NCBI GenBank assembly: GCA_903847975.1
Contig: CAINFC010000166.1
Location: forward strand, 1 to 64,000
Direction of reading: 5' to 3'
Source of the DNA: an uncultured Acidobacteriota bacterium
GTDB lineage: Bacteria > Acidobacteriota > UBA6911 > CAINFC01
DNA length: 64,000 nucleotides
Position 1 is the stretch's first letter. Every line of letters starts with the position of its first letter. The notes beneath the pieces are model-generated. The model searched no databases. It had not been told where the DNA came from and was given only the letters and a program-made list of their open reading frames with translations. The position numbers and the translations under genes are program-made. Of the stretch, positions 17,692 to 27,100 are shown in pieces.

Positions 17692-19274
17692 GCCTCATCC
17701 GGTTTCGCATCGACGGCCGGGAGGCGGCGGCAGAGCCCGGAACCACCCTCTGGGAGGCAGCCCGGCGCCTGTCGATCGATATTCCCACGCTTTGCCACCG
17801 GGTGCCCTACGAGCCGGTCACTTCCTGCATGATCTGCGTGGTGGAGGATGTCGCCACCGGCCGGCTGCTGCCGGCCTGCTCCATGCCGGCGGCCGAAGGG
17901 ATGAACATCGCCACGGACTCCGCGGCCGTGCGGGAAGCGCGGAAGGCGGCCCTCGAGCTGCTGCTCAGCGAGCATGTCGGCGATTGCGAGGCGCCCTGCC
18001 GCAGGGCCTGCCCGGCCTACATGGATATCCCGCAGATGAACCGGCAGATCGCCCGGGGCCGCCCGGAAGCCGCCCTGGCGACCATCCGCAGAGATATCGC
18101 CCTGCCGGCGGTGCTGGGGCGGATCTGCCCCGCTCCCTGCGAAAAGGCCTGCCACCGCCGGGCCGCCGACGGCGCCGTGCACATCTGCCACCTGAAGCGT
18201 TTCGCCGCCGACGCGGACCTAGCCTCCTCCTCTCCTTTCCGGCCCGACTGCCGGCCTCCGTCCGGGAAAAAGGTTGCCATTCTCGGAGCCGGGCCGGCCG
18301 GCCTTTCCGCCGCCTATTATCTCCAGATTGCAGGTCACGGCTGCCGGATCTTCGACCGGCACCCTCTGCCGGGCGGGGCGCTGCGCTACGGAGTTCCGCC
18401 GGAAGCGCTGGACCGCTCGGTGCTGGACGCGGAGATCGGGCGGATTCTGGCTCTGGGCGCCCTTTTTCACGGAGAGCGGACCCTGGGGCAGAACCTGACC
18501 TGCCGGGAGCTCCTCGAATCCTTCGATGCCATCGTCCTGGCGATGGGAAGTACGGAGATGTCCGTTCTCGACGGCCTCGGCGTGGAGGTTCGCGAAAACC
18601 GGGTCGTCGTCGCCCGGGGCGGACACGAAACCGGCCGTCCCGGGATTTATGCCGGGGGCAATATGATCGGGGAAGGGAAAATGGCCATTCGCGCTGCGGC
18701 CCACGGCAAAGCCATGGCTGCGGCCATCGACCGGTCCTGGCATCCGCGGGAGGAGTCTGCGGAGTCGGTCCGTCGTTTCCACAGCGTGATCGGCAGGCTT
18801 CAGCAGGGAGAGCCGGAGCAGTTTCTTCAGGAGGCCATTGCCGACGGCCCTCTGGCGCCTCCAGGCGGCTTTTCCCAAGGCTATCCGGATGAGATGGCGG
18901 CGCGGGAAGCGGCGCGCTGCTATCAATGCGACTGCCGCAAGAAGGATTGCTGCCTGCTGCGCATCTACGCCGGGGAGTACGGCTCCCAGCCCCGGCGGTT
19001 TAAATATGGCCGGAGGAGAAGCGTGCGGATCGTTCTGGAGCACCCGCGGATCAGCCATGAGCCTGGAAAGTGCATCCGCTGCGGGCTCTGCGTGCGCATC
19101 GCCAAGGCCCATGAGGAAGAGATCGGACTGGCCTTCGTCGGCCGCGGCTTCGATATGCGCGTGGAAGCGCCTTTCGGGGAATCCCTGGACCGGGCCCTGG
19201 TAAAGTGCGCCCGGGAGTGCGCCGAATCCTGTCCGACGGCCGCCCTTGCATTCCGCGAGCGCCTGGAGAAGTGA
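17688..19274 (+). CDS. 2Fe-2S / GltD-like FAD protein lacking the NAD(P) domain, with C-terminal Fe-S region
   Basis: 528 residues starting at the ATG that overlaps the previous stop (ATGA). Residues 1-90 are a NuoG-type 2Fe-2S domain (Cys 36, 47, 50, 64). Residues 96-170 are the GltD-type N-terminal 4Fe-4S region (Cys 100, 104, 108, 147, 151, 155). The FAD fold begins at GAGPAG (200-205), continues with PLPGGALRYGVP, and closes with GIYAGGNMIGEGKMAIRAA (319-337). The second Rossmann domain that binds NADPH in GltD, normally between these parts, is missing: only about 30 residues separate AIVLAMGS from GIYAGG. The C-terminus has CYQCDC and a NuoG-like ferredoxin segment (CIRCGLCVRIA, then RGFDMRV, CARECAESCPTAAL) whose fourth ligand is unclear. 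It likely takes electrons from the NuoF-type partner rather than binding NAD(P)H itself. Confidence 0.88.
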   Translation: MSLIRFRIDGREAAAEPGTTLWEAARRLSIDIPTLCHRVPYEPVTSCMICVVEDVATGRLLPACSMPAAEGMNIATDSAAVREARKAALELLLSEHVGDCEAPCRRACPAYMDIPQMNRQIARGRPEAALATIRRDIALPAVLGRICPAPCEKACHRRAADGAVHICHLKRFAADADLASSSPFRPDCRPPSGKKVAILGAGPAGLSAAYYLQIAGHGCRIFDRHPLPGGALRYGVPPEALDRSVLDAEIGRILALGALFHGERTLGQNLTCRELLESFDAIVLAMGSTEMSVLDGLGVEVRENRVVVARGGHETGRPGIYAGGNMIGEGKMAIRAAAHGKAMAAAIDRSWHPREESAESVRRFHSVIGRLQQGEPEQFLQEAIADGPLAPPGGFSQGYPDEMAAREAARCYQCDCRKKDCCLLRIYAGEYGSQPRRFKYGRRRSVRIVLEHPRISHEPGKCIRCGLCVRIAKAHEEEIGLAFVGRGFDMRVEAPFGESLDRALVKCARECAESCPTAALAFRERLEK

Positions 19275-19318
19275 GCATGCGTCCCGATTTCTGTCAAATG
19301 CTTTCGGGGAACGACACG

Positions 19319-20482
19319 ATGATTCGAAAACTCGTTCTTCTGTCGACCGTGCTGCTGTGTCTGTGGTCGTGCGGCTGCCGCAGCAGCCGCACGGAAAGTG
19401 GATCTTCTCCTCATGCCGGGGATGCCTCCTGGCCCATCTTCCGTGGAGATCCCGCGCTGAGCGGGCAGGCCCGGGATCCGCTGCCGGCGGCGCTGACTCT
19501 GCGATGGTCTTTCCAGGCCGGGGACAATATCGTCTCCTCGCCGGTTCTGGGGATGGGACGGGTTTACATCGGGTCCACCGATAAAAAAGTCTATGCCCTG
19601 CACCTGGCGGATGGAAAGAAAGCCTGGGAATTCGATACCGGCGACAGCGTGGAAGCTTCTCCCCTGCTGCTGGACGGGACGGTTTACATCGGCTCCCTCA
19701 GCGGGGAGTTCTTCGCCCTGGAAGCCGGAACGGGGCGGGTGAAATGGAAGCACAAGCTGGGCAACTCGGTTTACGGCAGCGCCAACTGGGCTGAGGCCGC
19801 CGGCGGGCAGGGGAAATACGTTTTCGTGGGAAGCTACGACAACCGGATGTACGGCTTTCAGGCGGAGACCGGCACCCTGCTCTGGACCTATGAAACCGAC
19901 AATTACATCAACGGCGCCCCGGCTACGGACGGCAGGATCATGGTGTTCGGCGGCTGCGACTCGCGGCTGCACATCGTCTCCGTGGAGACCGGCAAGCGAA
20001 TTGCCCAGGTAGAGGCCGGATCCTACATCCCCGGATCGGCGGCTCTGGCCGGCGGCAGGGCTTTCGTGGGGAATTACGGCAACCGGCTGATCTGCATCGA
20101 TATAGGCGGCCGCAAAATTCTCTGGGAATACGAAAACGCCGAAGGGGGCGGAGCGTTTTTTTCCTCGCCGGCCGTTGGCCCGGACCGCGTCGTAGTCGGC
20201 TCGCGCGACCGGCTGCTGCACTGCATCGACCGGAGCACCGGGCAGAAGATCTGGACCTTTGCCACGCGCCGCGACGTCGACAGCAGCCCGGTCATTGCCG
20301 GGGACCGGGTGATTTTCGGCTCGAACGACGGCAGGCTGTACCTGGTCCGGCTGGCGGATGGCGCGCCGGTCTGGTCCTACGAAATCGGCGGAGCGATCGC
20401 CGGTTCGCCCGCCGTGGCGGGAGGGATGGTTTTCATCGGCTCGGCCGACGGCAGCGTGTATGCCTTTGGAGAAGGGAAATGA
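19319..20482 (+). CDS. PQQ-like beta-propeller lipoprotein
   Basis: About 387 residues from ATG 19319, chosen because it gives a lipoprotein signal (KLVLLSTVLLCLWSCGC); an ATG at 19277 would add a poor hydrophilic extension. The mature protein is a full PQQ/BamB-like propeller with very regular blades: VYIGSTDKKVYALHLADGK, VYIGSLSGEFFALEAGTG, VFVGSYDNRMYGFQAETG, VIFGSNDGRLYLVRLADG, VFIGSADGSVYAFGEGK. The outermost Cys near residue 18-20 would be lipidated. It is the fourth PQQ-like propeller of the cluster and overlaps the glycosyltransferase start by ATGA. A sensing or scaffold function is inferred; no catalytic residues are seen. Confidence 0.85.
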   Translation: MIRKLVLLSTVLLCLWSCGCRSSRTESGSSPHAGDASWPIFRGDPALSGQARDPLPAALTLRWSFQAGDNIVSSPVLGMGRVYIGSTDKKVYALHLADGKKAWEFDTGDSVEASPLLLDGTVYIGSLSGEFFALEAGTGRVKWKHKLGNSVYGSANWAEAAGGQGKYVFVGSYDNRMYGFQAETGTLLWTYETDNYINGAPATDGRIMVFGGCDSRLHIVSVETGKRIAQVEAGSYIPGSAALAGGRAFVGNYGNRLICIDIGGRKILWEYENAEGGGAFFSSPAVGPDRVVVGSRDRLLHCIDRSTGQKIWTFATRRDVDSSPVIAGDRVIFGSNDGRLYLVRLADGAPVWSYEIGGAIAGSPAVAGGMVFIGSADGSVYAFGEGK

Positions 20483-21780
20483 GAATCGCCTACATCACCC
20501 CGGGTGCCGGGCTGCCTTATTACTGCCAGAACTGCTTCCGGGACATCGACCTGCTGAAGGCTTTCCTCGCCCTGGGCCACGACATCGTCAAGGTCCCCAT
20601 GTACCTGCCGGAGGGAGTGCAGGATCCCGACATCCGCCATACGCCCGTATTTTACGGGGCCATCAATGTCTACCTCAAGGAAAAGGCGGCGCTTTTCCGG
20701 CATGCGCCGCCCTGGCTGGAGCGGTTTCTGGACCTTCCTCTTTTCCTGCAGCTGGCTGCCCGGAAGTCGGGATCGACGCGCCCCAACGGCCTGGAGGAGA
20801 TGACGCTCTCCATGCTGCGCGGAGAAGCCGGCCGCCAGGCCTCGGAGCTGGAGCACCTCATCCGGCATCTTCGCGGGGAGATCCGGCCCGACATCGTCCA
20901 CCTCTCCAATGCCCTTCTGCTGGGACTGGCCGGGCGGCTGAAAAGCGAGCTCGGCGTCCGTTTGGTCTGCTCTTTACAGGACGAGAACGAATGGGTTGAC
21001 CTGATGGAGGACAGCTATCGCCGGCGGGTCTGGGAGCTGATGGCCGAACGGGCCCGCCCGGTCGATCTGTTCGTGACCCCCAGCCGCTACTATGCAGAGA
21101 AAATGCAGGCCCGGCTGCGGCTGCCCGAAGGCAGGGTCAAGGTGATTCGCGGGGGGCTATCCGTGGAAAAATACGAGGAGTCGCCCCTGCCGTTCGATCC
21201 CCCGGTTCTCGGCTACCTGTGCCGCATGTCGCCCTACTTCGGAATGGGCATCCTGGTGGATGCCTTCCTGGGGATCAAGAAAAATCCGCAATTCCGGGGA
21301 CTGCGCCTGCACCTGGCCGGAGGCTATGCCGCCGAGGACCGGCCTTTCGTAAAGCGGATGCGCCGGAAAATAGCCGCCGCCGGTTTCGAAAAGGACGTAA
21401 CTTTTTTCGAGCATTTCGACCAGCAGGGGCGGATCCGGTTCCTGAAAACGCTCACCCTGCTCTCCGTTCCGGTCCCTTCCGGGGAGGCCTTCGGCGCCTA
21501 CCAGGCGGAAGCTCTGGCGGCCGGAGTTCCCGTGGTCCAGCCGGAGGTCGGCTGCTATCCGGAGTTTGTCGAGCTGACCGGGGGCGGGGTGATCTACCAA
21601 CCGAACGAGAGCGGCCGCCTGGCGGCGGCCGTAACCGGGCTGCTGGAAGATCCCGACCGGATCCGGGCCCTGGCAGCCCGGGGGAAAGCGAAGGTGGGCG
21701 AATACTTCACCATTTCGCGATCGGCCGGCGATTTTCTGGAGGCCTACCGCGCGCTGCCGGTCCCGGCTGCGCCGGCCTGA
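20479..21780 (+). CDS. Family 4-type glycosyltransferase
   Basis: 433 residues, GT-B fold. The N-terminal half begins MRIAYITPGAGLPYYCQNCFRD, a variant of the CxxC-x-RD opening seen in a subgroup of GT4 enzymes. The C-terminal half has the nucleotide-sugar binding region with GEAFGAYQAEALAAGVPVVQ and the E-x7-E-type spacing. The acceptor is unknown. It is the last gene of the co-directional cluster and is translationally coupled (ATGA) to the propeller lipoprotein. That suggests glycosylation of an exported component or of a cell-surface glycan co-expressed with it, but this is inference. Confidence 0.83.
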   Translation: MRIAYITPGAGLPYYCQNCFRDIDLLKAFLALGHDIVKVPMYLPEGVQDPDIRHTPVFYGAINVYLKEKAALFRHAPPWLERFLDLPLFLQLAARKSGSTRPNGLEEMTLSMLRGEAGRQASELEHLIRHLRGEIRPDIVHLSNALLLGLAGRLKSELGVRLVCSLQDENEWVDLMEDSYRRRVWELMAERARPVDLFVTPSRYYAEKMQARLRLPEGRVKVIRGGLSVEKYEESPLPFDPPVLGYLCRMSPYFGMGILVDAFLGIKKNPQFRGLRLHLAGGYAAEDRPFVKRMRRKIAAAGFEKDVTFFEHFDQQGRIRFLKTLTLLSVPVPSGEAFGAYQAEALAAGVPVVQPEVGCYPEFVELTGGGVIYQPNESGRLAAAVTGLLEDPDRIRALAARGKAKVGEYFTISRSAGDFLEAYRALPVPAAPA

Positions 21781-21808
21781 TTGCATCCTCCATCCTCCCG
21801 GTTTTTTT

Positions 21809-21957
21809 CGCAATCGCAATCGCTATCGCTATCGCTATCGCAAACAAACCACCCGATACGATAACGAACCCGGTCTGTTTCGCAAATGGGTCCCCTGTCG
21901 GCACCTTTTCTTACGGAAGAAGAATTCTTTCGATAGCGATTGTGATAGCGATAGCGA
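21809..21957. repeat. Inverted hexamer microsatellite (ATCGCT / AGCGAT)
   Basis: Downstream of the glycosyltransferase, GCAATCGCAATCGCTATCGCTATCGCTATCGC (21809-21841) is a run of six-base units. About 85 bases later, CGATAGCGATTGTGATAGCGATAGCGAG (21930-21957) is its approximate reverse complement. The two arms could fold into a long hairpin between the convergent cluster end and the diguanylate cyclase gene, and may end transcription on both strands. No protein is encoded in 21781-21969. Confidence 0.7.
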
Positions 21958-21969
21958 GTTGGCCGGGGG

Positions 21970-23310
21970 CTAGTCCGCGCCGAAGCGCAGGCAGGCATCC
22001 CGGCTGCGCTCCTTCACCTGGTACATGGCCCGGTCCGCCTTGCGCAGCAGCGTTTCGCCATCTTCCCCATCCTGCGGATAGATGGCGACGCCGATGCTGC
22101 CGCTGATTTGAAGCTGCAAGCCATCGACGGCAAAGGGGAGGCGGAGTTCCTCGCGAATTTTGCCGGCGGTGGACAAGGCATCTTCGGGGCGCCTTATGTC
22201 GGAAAGGAGAATGACAAACTCGTCTCCGCCCATCCGGGCTACGGTATCCGAGCGCCGCAGCAATCGCTGCAGCCGGTCGGCCACGCTGCGCAGCAGACGG
22301 TCTCCGCAATTGTGTCCATGCCGGTCGTTGATCTCCTTGAAGTGGTCCAGGTCCAGGAAAAGCAACGCCAGCGCCTGGTTCCGCCGCCTGCTGTGCTCCA
22401 GGGCGTGGCGCAGCCGGTCGGAAAGCAGCAGGCGGTTGGGCAGTCCGGTCAGGTAGTCGTGAAAAGCCAGCCGCCGGATGGTCTCTTCCATGCGCTTCCG
22501 CTCGGTGATGTCCCGGCCAATGGCCAGAATGGCCGGATGCCCCTTGTATTCCATCAACGCGCTGTTTATTTCCAGCACCATCTCCGTGCCGTCCTTGCGA
22601 AGGTGAGTGGTTTCGAAATTGCGCAGGACGCGCAGCTGGCGAATGCGGCGCGGCCGCCGGTTCCCTCTGCCTTTATCCGCAGACAGCTGGCTCAACAGCA
22701 TGCCCACCAGCTCCTGGCGGTGGTACCCGTATAGCTCGCAGGCGCGCGGATTGGCATCAAGGATGATTTCGCGACTCAGGGAAAAAATCAGAATGGCGTC
22801 ATGGGCATTTTCAAACAGGCTGCGGTAGTCCTGCTCGGAGCGGTTCAGGGCCATGACCGCCTGCTTACGATCGGTCACGTCCACCAGGATGCCGTCATAA
22901 TGAAGAACGGCTCCCTGGCCATCCGGGACCGCCCGCGGAAAGTCCTGCACCCAGATGTGCCGGCCGTCCAGGGTCTTGAGCTCGAATTCCCAGAAGGCGG
23001 GCCTGGCGGCCTCCAGGTGCTCGAGGTGGTTCCGGCGGTCTTCGGGGTGAACATACAGCTGATCCACCCGGACACGCTTCAGATCTTCCGCGCGCTTCAC
23101 CCCCAGCATGGCGGCCAGCGCCGGATTGGCATCGATGATCCGGCCGTTCCGGGTGGTGCGGTACACGCCGACAGGGAGGTGCTCCAGCAGCTGGTGGTAA
23201 CGCAATCCTTCATTGGCGCCGGTTGAAGCGGCGCGCTTCTTTCCGGTCGAAGCAGTCGGCTCTTTTGCCTGGGCAACGCGGGATGGGGTGGCGGCTTCTG
23301 TTTTCTTCAT
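21970..23310 (-). CDS. PAS-PAS-GGDEF diguanylate cyclase
   Basis: 446 residues from the ATG at 23310; the frame stays open far upstream but that part is antisense to the ABC gene. After a basic, low-complexity N-terminus, two PAS domains follow (about 50-165, ending GILVDVTDRKQAV, and about 175-285, ending AIGRDITERKRMEE). The GGDEF domain has FHDYLTGLPNR, LDLDHFKEINDRHGHN and the intact active-site loop MGGDEFVILL. An RxxD inhibitory-site motif (RRSD) lies five residues before GGDEF, so product feedback inhibition is expected. No membrane segments are seen, so it is a cytoplasmic sensor. It is divergent from the ABC genes. An HD-GYP protein that could degrade c-di-GMP is encoded at 44572-45885. 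Confidence 0.92.
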   Translation of the reverse strand: MKKTEAATPSRVAQAKEPTASTGKKRAASTGANEGLRYHQLLEHLPVGVYRTTRNGRIIDANPALAAMLGVKRAEDLKRVRVDQLYVHPEDRRNHLEHLEAARPAFWEFELKTLDGRHIWVQDFPRAVPDGQGAVLHYDGILVDVTDRKQAVMALNRSEQDYRSLFENAHDAILIFSLSREIILDANPRACELYGYHRQELVGMLLSQLSADKGRGNRRPRRIRQLRVLRNFETTHLRKDGTEMVLEINSALMEYKGHPAILAIGRDITERKRMEETIRRLAFHDYLTGLPNRLLLSDRLRHALEHSRRRNQALALLFLDLDHFKEINDRHGHNCGDRLLRSVADRLQRLLRRSDTVARMGGDEFVILLSDIRRPEDALSTAGKIREELRLPFAVDGLQLQISGSIGVAIYPQDGEDGETLLRKADRAMYQVKERSRDACLRFGAD

Positions 23311-23424
23311 AGTATGGAATATATCCGAAGCCGGAGGGGGAAACAATTCGCGGGCCGGTTCCGGCATCCTCCTCTTGACAGACGGCCGCACAAAGTCAAG
23401 AATGGGAAGGTGAGCGAGGGAACC

Positions 23425-24117
23425 ATGTACTTTCTGGAGCTGAAGGAAATCCGTAAGAGCTTCCCGCACCCGGCGGGAAAGGAGGGAATCGATATCCTCT
23501 GCGGGATCGACCTCCGGCTGTCCCGAGGGGGCGCCCTGGCTTTGGTGGGCCCTTCCGGTTCCGGAAAAAGCACCCTGCTGAATATAGCCGGCACCCTCGA
23601 TTCTCCCAGTTCGGGGCAGGTTCTCCTGGAGGGCAGGGACCTGGCCGGGCTCCCGGAGCAGGAGCGGGCGCGCATCCGCAACCGGGAAATCGGATTTGTT
23701 TTTCAGCTGCATCACCTGCTTCCGCAGTGCACGGTTCTTGAAAACGTGCTGGTTCCGGCTCTGGCCCGGTCTGCCCCGGCCCCCGCGGAGCGCCTGCGAC
23801 CCAGGGCGGAACATTTATTGCAGCGCGTCGGCCTCGCCGATCGCCAGGCGCATTTTCCTGCCCAGCTCTCCGGCGGAGAGCTGCAGAGAGTGGCCGTGGC
23901 CCGCGCCCTGATCCACTCTCCGAAGCTTCTCCTGGCGGATGAACCGACCGGGTCTCTCGACCTGTCTTCCGCCGAGGAGCTGGCCCGGCTCCTGCTGGAG
24001 CTGAACCGGGAGGAGGATACCGCCCTGATGGTGGCCACCCACTCTCACCGGCTGGCGGCCGCGATCGGCACGATCTATTCCCTGCGGAACGGCCGCCTGG
24101 AGCAGGGGTACTGCTGA
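23425..24117 (+). CDS. LolD/MacB-type ABC transporter ATPase
   Basis: 230 residues from ATG 23425, preceded by GAGCGAGGG. All ATPase motifs are present: Walker A GPSGSGKST, Q-loop FVFQLHHLLPQ, signature LSGGELQRVAVARAL, Walker B LLLADEPTGSLD and the H-loop THSH. Spacing and the GSLD ending are those of the LolD/FtsE/MacB group, which power FtsX-fold permeases in lipoprotein release or mechanotransmission rather than solute import. It is encoded 21 bases before the permease gene, its evident partner. A GTG at 23410 is an alternative start. Confidence 0.92.
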   Translation: MYFLELKEIRKSFPHPAGKEGIDILCGIDLRLSRGGALALVGPSGSGKSTLLNIAGTLDSPSSGQVLLEGRDLAGLPEQERARIRNREIGFVFQLHHLLPQCTVLENVLVPALARSAPAPAERLRPRAEHLLQRVGLADRQAHFPAQLSGGELQRVAVARALIHSPKLLLADEPTGSLDLSSAEELARLLLELNREEDTALMVATHSHRLAAAIGTIYSLRNGRLEQGYC

Positions 24118-24138
24118 GGGCATGCCTGCATCGGAAAC

Positions 24139-27100
24139 ATGAACTCCTGGACTCTCCTGCGGCGAAGCCTGGTCCATTATCGGCGCACCCACCTTTGGGT
24201 GCTGCTGGGGACCATGGTTTCCACCGCGATCCTGACCGGCGCCCTGATCCTCTCGGACTCGGTGAGGTACAGCCTGGAGCGGATTGTGCGGAGCCGCCTG
24301 GGCAATGCCGAATTCGCGCTGGCAATGGAAGACCGTTTTTTTCGCGCCGGCCTTGCCGATCGCCTGGCCGGGGCCCTGAGGACGGATGCCGCGCCCGTTC
24401 TTCGCACCCGGGGCGTTGCGGTGCTTTCCGGCGGCCGCCGGCGGGTGAACCGGGTGGAGATCCTGGGCGTCGACGGGCGCTTCGGGCGGCTGGGCAATTG
24501 TCCGGAAGAATATTCCCGCCTGGCTCCCGGCGAAGTGCTGATCAACCGGGCCCTGGGGGAGCGGCTGCAGGCCCGGGCCGGCGAGGAAATCCTGCTGCGG
24601 ATGGAAAAACCCGCCTTTTTCCCCAAGGACGCTCCCCTGGCGCCGGACCAGGATCTGGCTTATGTGGGGCGCTACAAAGTAAAAGGAATCGTCGGGGACG
24701 AGCAGTGGGGCCGCTTTCAGCTGCAGGCCAACCAGGTGGCCTCCTGCACCGCGTTTCTCCCGCTGGAAGGCCTGGGCCGCGATCTGGAACTGGAGGAGCG
24801 CGCCAACCTTCTGCTGCTCTCCGTCCGCCGCGGCGAGCCGCTGACCGGGGAGGAAATCGGGAAGGCCCTGCGCACGGTCTGGTCCCTGGAAGACACCGAC
24901 CTGGAAGCCGTTCCGGCGCCCGAAGCCGGACGCCTGGAAATCCGCTCCCGGCGCATATTCCTGGATCCGGCGGTTTCCGCCGCCGCGGCGAAAATCGATC
25001 CGTCGTCCCAACCCGTTTTGACCTACCTGGTAAACCGGATCCGGAAAGGAGAGCGGTCCGCTCCCTACTCCTTCGTGTCCGGCGCCGCTTCGCCGCTGGT
25101 TCCGGGCGAATTGCGGGACCATGAGATCCTGATCAACGAATGGCTGGCGGAGGACCTCGGGGCCCGGGCCGGTGACGACATTCGGCTTGCTTACTTTGTG
25201 GTAGGTTCGACGCGAGCCCTGGAGGAGGCCGTATCCGAATTCCGGGTCAAGGCCGTGGTTCCTCTGCAGGGCGCCTTTGCCGACCGGCGGCTGATGCCGG
25301 CCCTTCCCGGGCTGGCGGAAAAAGAGAGCTGCCGGGAATGGGACCCGGGGACGATCCTCGATCTTTCCCTCATTCGTGACAAGGATGAGGATTACTGGAA
25401 CCGGTACCGGGGCACGCCCAAAGCCTTCGTTTCCCTGGCTGCCGCCCGGAAAATGTGGGCCAACCGGTTCGGAGATGCCACGGCCGTTCGCCTGTCGGGC
25501 GGGCCGCCGGAGGAGCTTGTCGGCCGGATGACCTCTTTGCTGGATCCCGCCGGCATGGGGCTGACCTTCCAGGAAGTGCGCCGCCAGGGCTTGGCCGCCA
25601 GCCGGGCCTCCGTCGATTTCGGGGGGCTCTTTATCGGCTTGAGCTTTTTTATTATCCTGGCCGGGCTGCTGCTGACGGCGCTGCTTTTCGTCCTTCAAAC
25701 CGAACAGCGCGCCGCGGAAAGCGCTCTGCTGCGGGCTTTGGGCTTTTCCGCGGCGGAAGTGCGCGCCCGGCATCTGCGGGAGGGCCTGGTCCTGGCGGCG
25801 GCCGGCGGCCTGACCGGAGCGCTGGCCGGAGTGCTCTACAACCAGGCCGTGCTCTGGGCTCTCCGCACGGTGTGGCAGGGAGCCGTCGGGACCTCCGCGC
25901 TGCACCTGCATCTCCGGCTTCCTGCGCTGGCCGCCGGCGCCGGGCTCGGCGCCCTGACCGCTTTTCTGGCCATGGTGCTGACGGCGCGCCGGCAGCTGCA
26001 ATCGCCGGTGCCGGGCCTGCTGCGGGGCGAACGCTTCCTGCCGCACAGCCCGAAGCGCTCCGGCTTCCTAGCTTTTGTTACGGCCTGTTTCTGCCTGGCA
26101 GCAGCGGCTTGGATCCTGTACCGGGCCGACTGGCGCCGGCCGGATGAATCCTTCCTGTTCTTTTTTCTGGCAGGAGCCATGGCTCTGGCTGGAGGAATCG
26201 CCGTGGCCGATGCCTGGCTCGCCCGTCTGCAGGCACATGGTCGGGGTTCCTCTTTTCGTCCCGCCTTCCTGGGAATCCGCAACCTGGCGCGCCGCCGCTT
26301 TCGCAGCCTGGGGCTGATCGGAATGCTGTCCAGCGGGATGTTCCTGGTGTTTACGGTCGGCGCCCATCGCCAGGGAGAGCGGACGGATGCCGCCCGGCGC
26401 TCTTCCGGTACGGGCGGCTTTGCCCTGGTGGGCGAGACCACGCTGCCCCTGCTGTATGATCTCAACAGCAGCAAAGGCCGGCAGTTCTACCAGCTGGAGC
26501 GGGAGGCCGGCCCGGCGGTTCGCTTCGTCCCCTTCCGGGTGCAGGAGGGAGACGATGCCAGCTGCCTGAACCTGAACCGCGTTTCCCGTCCCCGGCTCCT
26601 GGGGGTGAATCCGAGGGAGCTTGCGGAGAGAAAATCGTTTTCTTTTGTCGAAACCCTGCCCTCGCTGCAGGGACAAGATACCTGGATGGCTCTGGATGAA
26701 ATTCCGGCCGACGGTCCGGTGCCGGCCCTGGCCGACCAGACGGTGCTGACCTGGGGCCTGGGCAAGGCGGTGGGGGACACGCTGGAATATGTGGCCGAAG
26801 ACGGGCGCCCCTTCCGGATCCGGCTGGTGGCCGGTCTGGCCAACTCCGTTTTTCAGGGGAGCCTGATCGTTTCGGAAAAAGCTCTTTTGCGCTATTTCCC
26901 CTCGCACAGCGGGCACCGTTTTTTTCTGGCGGATGTTCCTCCGGATCAGGTGGGGGGGCTGACGGAACGGCTGTCCTGGGCCCTTTCGGACCTCGGGCTG
27001 GACGTAGTTCCGGCGGCGGCCCGCCTGGCGGATTTCAACCAGGTGCAGAATACCTACCTTTCCATATTTCTGATCCTGGGGAGCTTCGGGCTGATTCTGG

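Noticed and set aside
7665-20482. PQQ-dependent dehydrogenases
   Set aside because: The propellers have only generic PQQ-like repeats; no alcohol-dehydrogenase catalytic Asp/metal region or heme domain is seen, so enzymatic quinoprotein function is not claimed.
21809-21841. CRISPR array
   Set aside because: Units are six bases without spacers; this is a microsatellite.
23311-23814. N-terminal extension of the diguanylate cyclase frame
   Set aside because: Antisense to the ABC ATPase gene and without domain features; the protein-like sequence begins at 23310.
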